From Streptomyces sp. S3(2020) (GTDB lineage: Bacteria > Actinomycetota > Actinomycetes > Streptomycetales > Streptomycetaceae), in contig NZ_JABERD010000020.1 in assembly GCF_013044505.1 (NCBI RefSeq), positions 1 through 64,000 of the forward strand: a DNA stretch of 64,000 bases, given 5' to 3'. The position numbers were made by a program, and so were the translations under genes. The number at the start of each line of letters is the position of its first letter. Positions within the stretch are counted from its first letter, which is position 1. This document shows, piece after piece, positions 58,582-64,000 of this stretch. The notes beneath the pieces are model-generated. The model did no database searches. It was not told where the DNA came from and saw only the letters and a program-made list of their open reading frames with translations.

Positions 58582-59328
58582 ATGAGTGGAAGTGCGCAGA
58601 GCGCAACTCGCGAGGGCGATTCCGGTGCGACCGAGGCGGCGAAACGTCCCAGCCAGCCGGCCGCCCAGACCCTCATCCGCGGCCTCGCGGTCCTGCGCGC
58701 CGTGGCACAGCGCCCACAGGGGCTGACGGCGACCGAGATCGCGACCCAGACAGGCCTGCACCGCACCGTCGTCCACCGTCTCGTCAACACGCTCATGACG
58801 GAGGGCTTCGTCTCCAAGGACGCGGCGGGGTACTACCGGCCCGGACGCGAGCTGCACAGCCTCGCCAACATGTCGCAGCCCACGCTCGTGGAGTTCGTCC
58901 AGCCCCATCTCCAGCGGCTGGCTGACGAGCACGGTGGCACCGCCGTGGTCTTCGTGGCCGAGCACGACAGCGTCGTCGCGGTGGCGACCGCCGTGCCCGC
59001 CGAGGGCGACTACCACCTCGCCTACCGCAAGGGCAGCCGCCAGCCCCTCGACCGGGGCGCCGCGCCCTGCGCGATCCAGGCCGGACGTCCAGCCACCGCC
59101 GAGGACTCCGAAGCCGTTCGGGAAGCCCGGCGCCGGGGGTGGGCCGTCAGCCACGGAGCGGTGGAGCCGGGCGCGCACGCCGTCGCCGCGCCGCTGGCCA
59201 GGGACGGCGACGTCGTGGACGCCTGCGTCACGTTCATCTCCCACCGCCGAGACCGCGTCGAGGACGCGACACGCGACGTCCTGACGGTGGCCGAGGCGAC
59301 CCGGGCCTTCTGCCTCGGAGCCAGATGA
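58582..59328 (+). CDS. IclR-family transcriptional regulator
   Basis: This 248-residue IclR protein has N-terminal winged helix TATEIATQTGLHRTVVHRLV and a C-terminal effector domain with DRGAAPCAIQAGRP and a tail rich in the usual IclR beta strands. ATG 58582 is likely. An inverted motif GTGCGC-AGA-GCGCAA lies just inside the gene (58592-58606), like one before the amine oxidase. It most likely governs the divergent nine-gene catabolic operon. Confidence 0.88.
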   Translation: MSGSAQSATREGDSGATEAAKRPSQPAAQTLIRGLAVLRAVAQRPQGLTATEIATQTGLHRTVVHRLVNTLMTEGFVSKDAAGYYRPGRELHSLANMSQPTLVEFVQPHLQRLADEHGGTAVVFVAEHDSVVAVATAVPAEGDYHLAYRKGSRQPLDRGAAPCAIQAGRPATAEDSEAVREARRRGWAVSHGAVEPGAHAVAAPLARDGDVVDACVTFISHRRDRVEDATRDVLTVAEATRAFCLGAR

Positions 59329-59345
59329 AGCCGCTGGTCAAGCGA

Positions 59346-60296
59346 CTAACGGGCGGCTCGTGACTGCTCGTACGAGAACACGTCGACCGGATCGCCGCCG
59401 TCCCCGTTCCACGGCCAGGCGGTGACCACGCCCTCCAGCGCGGTGAAGACGGGGGCGGCCTCGCTCCTCCGCTCGGCCGCGCCGAGGGCGTAGGCGAGGA
59501 GGTTGAGGTCCGCCCGGGCCGCTGCATGACGCAGGAACCCGGGCTTGGGCCAGGTCGCGGCGGCCCGGTCCAGGGCGTGGAGCACGGGCGGGTGCCTCCA
59601 GAAGTCACGGGCCATGAGGGCTTCGACACCCCCGCGGGCCACGACAGCCTGGTACTGGCGTACGGCGGCCGTCAGCTCCACCGCCGCCGTGGGCGCGTCG
59701 GCAGGGGTGCCGGCACGCACCGAGTCGACGAAATCGAGAACCTGAACGCGCGATCCGCCTTCCTCGGGCGAGAGATAGCCGAGCAGTTGCAGGTGTGCCT
59801 CGCGGTTCCAGCGGTCACGGGCCAGCGCCTCACGCCAGACCGCGAGCACGCTGCCGCGGTCGTAGCGCTCCAGCCGGGCCACGCCGAGGACGATCACCCA
59901 GGGTGTCGGGTCCTCGGGACTCAACTCGGCCGCGCGATAACAGGACCTGACGAGCGAGTCCGCGTCGCTGAGCCCTCCGGACCTGCGCCCCTGGACGAGT
60001 TGGGCCCAGGCGTGCAGGAGCAGCGCGTCTGTGTTTCCGGGTTCCCGGGCCGTCCACGCGGACGGCACCCGGGAACCGGCCGTCGTAGCGGCCAGCACCG
60101 ACAGCCGGTGTGTACGACGGTCCCAGTCCGTGCCGGTGTGCTTCAACAGGTCGGTCACGCGCACCACATGGAGATCCGTCATGCCGATCATGCCCGGCCT
60201 GGGCACCTCCAGCAGGGACTTCACGGTACGGCCCAGCTCCACGTCGTCGAGCGCGGGAGCGAGGCGGGGCTTGCGGCGGACGGAGAAGAGAGCCAT
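59346..60296 (-). CDS. TPR-like hypothetical protein
   Basis: This 316-residue soluble protein has no signal peptide and a helical, TPR-like centre (DSLVRSCYRAAELSPEDPTP, LERYDRGSVLAVWREALARD). It resembles conserved Streptomyces proteins of unknown function, but I cannot name a family. It converges with the IclR gene across 17 bp. No functional link to its neighbours is visible. Confidence 0.7.
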   Translation of the reverse strand: MALFSVRRKPRLAPALDDVELGRTVKSLLEVPRPGMIGMTDLHVVRVTDLLKHTGTDWDRRTHRLSVLAATTAGSRVPSAWTAREPGNTDALLLHAWAQLVQGRRSGGLSDADSLVRSCYRAAELSPEDPTPWVIVLGVARLERYDRGSVLAVWREALARDRWNREAHLQLLGYLSPEEGGSRVQVLDFVDSVRAGTPADAPTAAVELTAAVRQYQAVVARGGVEALMARDFWRHPPVLHALDRAAATWPKPGFLRHAAARADLNLLAYALGAAERRSEAAPVFTALEGVVTAWPWNGDGGDPVDVFSYEQSRAAR

Positions 60297-60348
60297 GCGG
60301 CGGAATCGTACGACCCGTCGAACGCCTAGCCAATCCCTCAGCCACTAC

Positions 60349-61308
60349 CTACGGCCGGCCCCCGGCCAGCACCCGCCTCCGGAAGTCCCGCGGCGTCTCG
60401 CCGTACGCCGTCTTGAACACCCGGCTGAAGTGCCGGCAGTCGAGCAGCCCCCAGCGCGCGGCGACCATGCCGATCGGCTGGTCGGCCGTGGCCGCGCTGG
60501 ACAGGTCGCGGGCACAGCGTTCCAGACGCCGGGTGCGGATCCAGCCGGCGACGGTCGTGCCGTCGGCGGCGAACAGCTTGAACAGGTAGCGGCGGGAGAT
60601 GCCGTGCGCCTCGGCGATAGCGTCCGGGGTGAGGTCCGGATCGGAGAGCCGCTGCTCGATGTACGTGCGGATGCGCAGCGTCATCGCCTCCTGCGGAGCC
60701 GTCGGCGCGGCCAGCGCCAGGCGCTCCGTGACCAGAGCGGTGACCAGGGAGACAGCACCGTCCATCAGGCTCCTGGCGGCCAGCCCCGTACAGTCACGGG
60801 CCTGCTCGCCCAGTGACCGCAGGAACGGTGCGACCACCGCTCCGACACCGGCGTCCGGGGCGATCCGCCGGGCGGTGAGCTCGCGCAGGGCCTCGGGACG
60901 CACCGGCAGCATCGGACGCGGCACCAGCATCAACACGGTGCTGAAGTCGCTCTCGTAGGTGAAGGAGTACGGGCGCGAGGTGTCGCAGATCGCGATGTCC
61001 CCGGGACGCAGGACGCTGCACGTGCCGTCCTGTTCGATCGCCGACATGCCCGCCACCTGGAGCGCGACCTTGTAGAAGTCCTCCTCGTACCGGTCGACCA
61101 GCCGCTGGGTGCGCAGCACGCGCAGCGGCCCCGCGCTGACGGAACTCAGCTGGAGCAGGCCGATGTCACCGCTGGTGGCCTGTCCGTGGAAGGGGATCGG
61201 TGAGGCCGGCCGGGTGTCCAGACCGGTGAAGACCTTGGACATCTCGGCTGTCCAGTGGTCGAAGCGTTCCGTCCGGGCGACGGAGTCGGTGGTCACGATC
61301 GTTCGCAT
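60349..61308 (-). CDS. FeaR-like AraC-family regulator
   Basis: This 319-residue AraC/XylS protein has an AraC-binding-like domain (PF14525 type; FHGQATSGDIGLLQLSS, LRPGDIAICDTSRPYSFTYE) and a C-terminal double helix-turn-helix (LTPDAIAEAHGISRRYLFKL, RWGLLDCRHFSRVFKTAYGE). Its architecture matches FeaR, which in Escherichia coli activates the amine oxidase tynA and aldehyde dehydrogenase feaB. Here it diverges from a permease and a copper amine oxidase, so the same role is likely. GGAG precedes ATG 61308. Confidence 0.88.
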   Translation of the reverse strand: MRTIVTTDSVARTERFDHWTAEMSKVFTGLDTRPASPIPFHGQATSGDIGLLQLSSVSAGPLRVLRTQRLVDRYEEDFYKVALQVAGMSAIEQDGTCSVLRPGDIAICDTSRPYSFTYESDFSTVLMLVPRPMLPVRPEALRELTARRIAPDAGVGAVVAPFLRSLGEQARDCTGLAARSLMDGAVSLVTALVTERLALAAPTAPQEAMTLRIRTYIEQRLSDPDLTPDAIAEAHGISRRYLFKLFAADGTTVAGWIRTRRLERCARDLSSAATADQPIGMVAARWGLLDCRHFSRVFKTAYGETPRDFRRRVLAGGRP

Positions 61309-61636
61309 GGTGTGCTCCACCTGCCGGAGGTCTCTCGAACAAGGTAGCCCACGGCCGTTCATCACGGGCTTCCCGAATGTTTCCCTGTGTTACGGACGAG
61401 AGGAAGGGGGCGGCCGTCCGCGGGGCGTGCATGGATTGGCGGGTACGGGTGCACTCTCAGGGCACTTCGGCGGCCCTGCGTGGGCGCACAGTACTCGACA
61501 CCAGGCGGGGGAGACCGGTGTCCGTCCCGCGGGCCGCCGATGCCGACGGCCCGTACCCGTGCTCCACGCCCGGCTCCCTCCGCCCTTCCGCTCCTCAGCG
61601 AGCGCTCGGCCTCCGCCGTATCCCCAGGGAGTTCCC
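61309..61636. other. Divergent promoter region, AraC/permease
   Basis: This 328-bp gap separates the FeaR-like gene from the permease. No gene is supported. GGGTACGGGTGC at about 61440 is mirrored by CCGTACCCGTGC near 61551, a loose long-range inverted pair that could hold AraC sites. GGGA precedes GTG 61637. Confidence 0.4.
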
Positions 61637-63118
61637 GTGACCCAGCAGTCCCCGCCCCCGGACCACCGCACCCACCTCCGGCAAGGAGCCGTGGGCGTGG
61701 CCGGGATCCTGTTCTTCGTCCTGTCCGCGCAGGCCCCGCTCACCGGTGTCGCCGGCACCCTTCCCGTCCCGTTGGGCCTCGGCAACGGAGGCGGCGCCCC
61801 CGCCGCCTACCTGGCGGTCGGCGCCATGATCGCCCTGTTCTCCGTGGGGTTCATCGCCATGAGCCGCCATGTGACCGACGCCGGTGCCTTCTACGCCTAC
61901 GTCTCCCGGGGACTCGGCAAACCCCTCGGCGTCGGCGCCTCCCAGGCGGCGGTGCTCTGTTACAGCGCGACCCAGGCCGGCATGTACGGCCTCTACGGCG
62001 TGACATGCCAGGCCCTGTTCCAGCGGTACGCCTCGGTCGACCTGCCCTGGTGGGTCTGGACGGTGGCCACGATCTTCCTCGTCCAGCTGCTCGGCTCCCT
62101 GAACATCGAGTTCGGGGCCAAGCTGCTCGCCGTCCTCGTGGTCGCGGAGACCTCGCTGCTGGTGGTGTTCGCGTTCTACGAGCTGCTGTCCGGCGGCGGC
62201 CCCCAGGGGCTGGACCTGGCGGGCTCGTTCTCCCCCTCGGCCTTCCTCTCCGGAGCACCCGGAGTCGCCCTGACGTTCTCCATCGCCTGCGTCATCGGCT
62301 TCGAGTCCACCGCGATCTACGCCAAGGAGGCGAAGGACCCGGCCCGTACCGTCCCCCGGGCCACCTACCTCTCCGTCGCCGTGATCTCGGTCTTCTTCGC
62401 CTTCGTGTCCTGGATGTTCGTCAGCTTCTACGGCTCGGACAAGGTGCAGGGCGTGGCGCTCCAGGCACTTCAGAACGGGGACGCCACGGCGGTCGTCTTC
62501 GACGCGGTGAGCGCGACGCTGGGCTCCTGGGCCACCGACGCCATGCAGATCCTGCTCGCCACCTCGCTGATCGCGGGCGTACTGGCCTTCCACAACGGCG
62601 TCAACCGCTACTTCCACTCCCTCGGCACCACCGGTGTCCTGCCCGGCTGGCTGTCCCGTACCAACCGCCAGGGCGCCCCGTACACCGCGAGCCTGGTCCA
62701 GACACTCGTCTCGCTCGCCATGGTCGTCCCCTTCGCCGTCGCCGGGGCGGACCCGGTGCTCACCCTGCTGACCTGGGGCGGCGGAGTCGGCGTTCTCGCA
62801 CTCATGCTGCTGTACCTGCTCACCTCGCTGTCCGTCGTGGTGTTCTTCCGCAGGACCGGCCTCGACACCCGCCGCTGGAACACGCTGATCGCGCCCCTGC
62901 TGTCCATCGCCCTGCTGCTCGGCGCCACCGTGATGGCACTGAACAACTTCACCACCCTGATCTCCGCGTCCGGCACCACCGCGCTGGTCCTCGAACTGAC
63001 CGTGGTCGCCGTGTTCGTGGGTGGCGTCGTCCTCGGGTACGTACGCGGCGGGGCGTCCGGCGCGTCCGGAGGGGACACCGCGGACCCGGTGCCGCGGAAC
63101 CCGTCGATCCGCCTCTGA
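61637..63118 (+). CDS. APC-family amino acid/amine permease
   Basis: This 493-residue permease of ~12 helices belongs to the APC superfamily: GAVGVAGILFFVLSAQAPLT, then VTDAGAFYAYVSRGLGKPLG and IGFESTAIYAKEAKDPARTV. The last motif is typical of amino acid/polyamine/amine APC permeases. GTG 61637 is preceded by GGGA. Downstream lies a copper amine oxidase, so an amine such as phenylethylamine, tyramine or a polyamine is the likely cargo. A hairpin follows the gene. Confidence 0.88.
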   Translation: MTQQSPPPDHRTHLRQGAVGVAGILFFVLSAQAPLTGVAGTLPVPLGLGNGGGAPAAYLAVGAMIALFSVGFIAMSRHVTDAGAFYAYVSRGLGKPLGVGASQAAVLCYSATQAGMYGLYGVTCQALFQRYASVDLPWWVWTVATIFLVQLLGSLNIEFGAKLLAVLVVAETSLLVVFAFYELLSGGGPQGLDLAGSFSPSAFLSGAPGVALTFSIACVIGFESTAIYAKEAKDPARTVPRATYLSVAVISVFFAFVSWMFVSFYGSDKVQGVALQALQNGDATAVVFDAVSATLGSWATDAMQILLATSLIAGVLAFHNGVNRYFHSLGTTGVLPGWLSRTNRQGAPYTASLVQTLVSLAMVVPFAVAGADPVLTLLTWGGGVGVLALMLLYLLTSLSVVVFFRRTGLDTRRWNTLIAPLLSIALLLGATVMALNNFTTLISASGTTALVLELTVVAVFVGGVVLGYVRGGASGASGGDTADPVPRNPSIRL

Positions 63119-63173
63119 GCGCACCACGGTCCGCCTTTCCGTGCACGGACCCGGGCCGCGCCGAGGAAAGTAC

Positions 63174-63195
63174 CGCCCGGTCCCTGGACCGGGCG
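63174..63195 (+). terminator. Hairpin between permease and amine oxidase
   Basis: CGCCCGGTCC (63174-63183) pairs perfectly with GGACCGGGCG (63186-63195), and GTAC flanks extend it. The written loop is two bases, so four bases would be unpaired in practice. It probably terminates or attenuates permease transcription before the oxidase gene. Confidence 0.6.
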
Positions 63196-63212
63196 TACAC
63201 CTGCCGTCTTTC

Positions 63213-63256
63213 CTCTACCCACGTAGAGAAAAAAAGAGGTGCGCCGCAGAGCGCAC
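63213..63256. promoter_or_regulatory. Regulatory inverted repeats before amine oxidase
   Basis: CTCTAC (63213-63218) and GTAGAG (63223-63228) form one inverted repeat, followed by an A tract. GTGCGC (63239-63244) and GCGCAC (63251-63256) form another just before the ribosome site. The second resembles the GTGCGC-AGA-GCGCAA motif inside the IclR gene. These may be operators linking the amine oxidase to the catabolic regulators. Confidence 0.5.
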
Positions 63257-63271
63257 GCCTGGAGGAGCACC

Positions 63272-64000
63272 ATGACCGCCACAGCCCACCCGCTCGCCCC
63301 CCTCACCGGCGACGAGATCGACCGCATCCGCCCGGTGCTGGACCGGGCCGGCCTGCTGCGGGACACCTCGCGGTTCGTCTACGTCGGTCTCGAAGAACCC
63401 ACCAAGGACGCCCTTTTCGCGTACGCGGCGGCAGGGTCGGAGGCACCCGACCGCCGCGCCCGGGTGTTCCTGCACGACATCGCGGGCGCCCCGGCACAGG
63501 ACGTCGTCGTCTCCCTCACCGACGCGGCCGTGGTCGCCGTACGGACCCTGGACCCCGTCACGGACGGCCAACTCCCGGTCCTGGAGGAGGAGATCGCCAC
63601 CGTCGAGGAACTGCTCACCCAGGACGAGGAGTGGCTCGCCGCCCTCAAGAGCCGCGGCCTCGACGTGACCCGGGTCCGGGTCGCCCCGCTGTCCGCCGGC
63701 GTCTACGCCGACGAGTACCCCGACGAGGCGGGCCGCCGGATCCTGCGCGGGCTGGCCTTCGTCCAGGAACACGACCGCGACCACGCCTGGGCCCACCCCG
63801 TGGACGGCCTCGTCGCCTACGTCGACATGATCAGCCGTACGGTCCACCGGATCGTCGACCTCGGCCCGGTCCCGCTCCCCACCGCGTCCTCCGGGAACTT
63901 CGACGACCCCGCCGTCACCGGACCCGCCCGCACCACCCAGCGGCCGATCGAGATCACCCAGCCCGAAGGCCCCAGCTTCACCCTCGACGGCAACCGACTG
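63272..64000 (+). CDS. Copper amine oxidase, N-terminal part
   Basis: The first 243 codons of a primary-amine oxidase run off the window. The sequence shows the two small N-terminal domains, including RVFLHDIAGAPAQDVVVSLT and AWAHPVDGLVAYVDMISRTV followed by VDLGPVPLP, as in actinobacterial phenylethylamine/histamine/tyramine oxidases. The copper ligands and the tyrosine that becomes topaquinone lie beyond 64000. GGAGGAG precedes ATG 63272. With the permease and FeaR-like regulator it forms an amine uptake and oxidation set giving aldehyde, ammonia and hydrogen peroxide. Confidence 0.88.
   Translation, partial: MTATAHPLAPLTGDEIDRIRPVLDRAGLLRDTSRFVYVGLEEPTKDALFAYAAAGSEAPDRRARVFLHDIAGAPAQDVVVSLTDAAVVAVRTLDPVTDGQLPVLEEEIATVEELLTQDEEWLAALKSRGLDVTRVRVAPLSAGVYADEYPDEAGRRILRGLAFVQEHDRDHAWAHPVDGLVAYVDMISRTVHRIVDLGPVPLPTASSGNFDDPAVTGPARTTQRPIEITQPEGPSFTLDGNRL

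Overview
The window is high-GC actinobacterial DNA, almost certainly from a Streptomyces. Gene families typical of the genus (SARP/BTAD regulator, MmyB-type XRE remnant, I36 inhibitors, sugar ABC importers without their own ATPase), twin-arginine-secreted enzymes, GTG/TTG starts and strong third-position GC support this. The first ~145 bases are not genomic: they look like unassembled sequence plus an Illumina/Nextera adapter, so the left edge is a contig end. No tRNA, rRNA, CRISPR array, integrase or intact insertion sequence was seen.

Layout. 0.15-2.4 kb: truncated DUF1622 gene, small membrane protein, hexameric tyrosine-coordinated heme protein, and an SDR-like protein divergent from an HxlR regulator. 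2.4-4.6 kb: decayed DNA (Tn3 transposase remnant, luciferase-like oxidoreductase pseudogene, amidohydrolase fragment) around a live MarR gene with a clear operator. 5-9.4 kb: secreted GH78 alpha-L-rhamnosidase and its AraC regulator. 9.5-10.3 kb: two more dead genes (metallo-beta-lactamase fold, SnoaL-like). 10.3-15.4 kb: PucR regulator, two divergent SDRs, amino acid/choline-type permease. 15.5-20.3 kb: orphan substrate-binding protein, MarR regulator, and a Tat-exported amidohydrolase plus metallo-hydrolase pair. 20.4-21.1 kb: XRE and GH39-like remnants.

21.1-30.6 kb is a carbohydrate locus: LacI regulator, lipoprotein sugar-binding protein, two permeases, cytoplasmic GH63-like hydrolase, and a large secreted clan GH-A hydrolase with three CBM-like modules. 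Three perfect CGAACCGGTTCG operators lie between the LacI gene and the secreted hydrolase. 31-33.5 kb holds two secreted I36-type inhibitors, a DUF4188 pseudogene, a 2TM protein and an alpha/beta hydrolase.

33.8-46.9 kb is a 13 kb block transcribed in one direction. It opens with an 855-residue fusion of a retinol-saturase/carotenoid-isomerase-like flavoprotein to a complete flavin/NAD(P)/2Fe-2S reductase. A SARP-like ATPase regulator follows, preceded by 14-bp tandem repeats, and then a PLP aminotransferase, a GPH-type symporter, a secreted hydrolase, an MMPL transporter and an MFS exporter. I consider this the most unusual part of the window.

49.5-58.4 kb is a nine-gene leftward catabolic operon: ThDP decarboxylase, aldehyde dehydrogenase, SDR, beta-propeller, VOC dioxygenase-like protein, DUF1185, hydrolase, FAD hydroxylase and a truncated NIPSNAP. 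It is divergent from an IclR regulator with a twin palindromic operator. 60.3-64 kb is a FeaR-like AraC regulator, an APC permease and the start of a copper amine oxidase. This suggests uptake and oxidation of (aromatic) amines, and the aldehyde products could feed the neighbouring operon.
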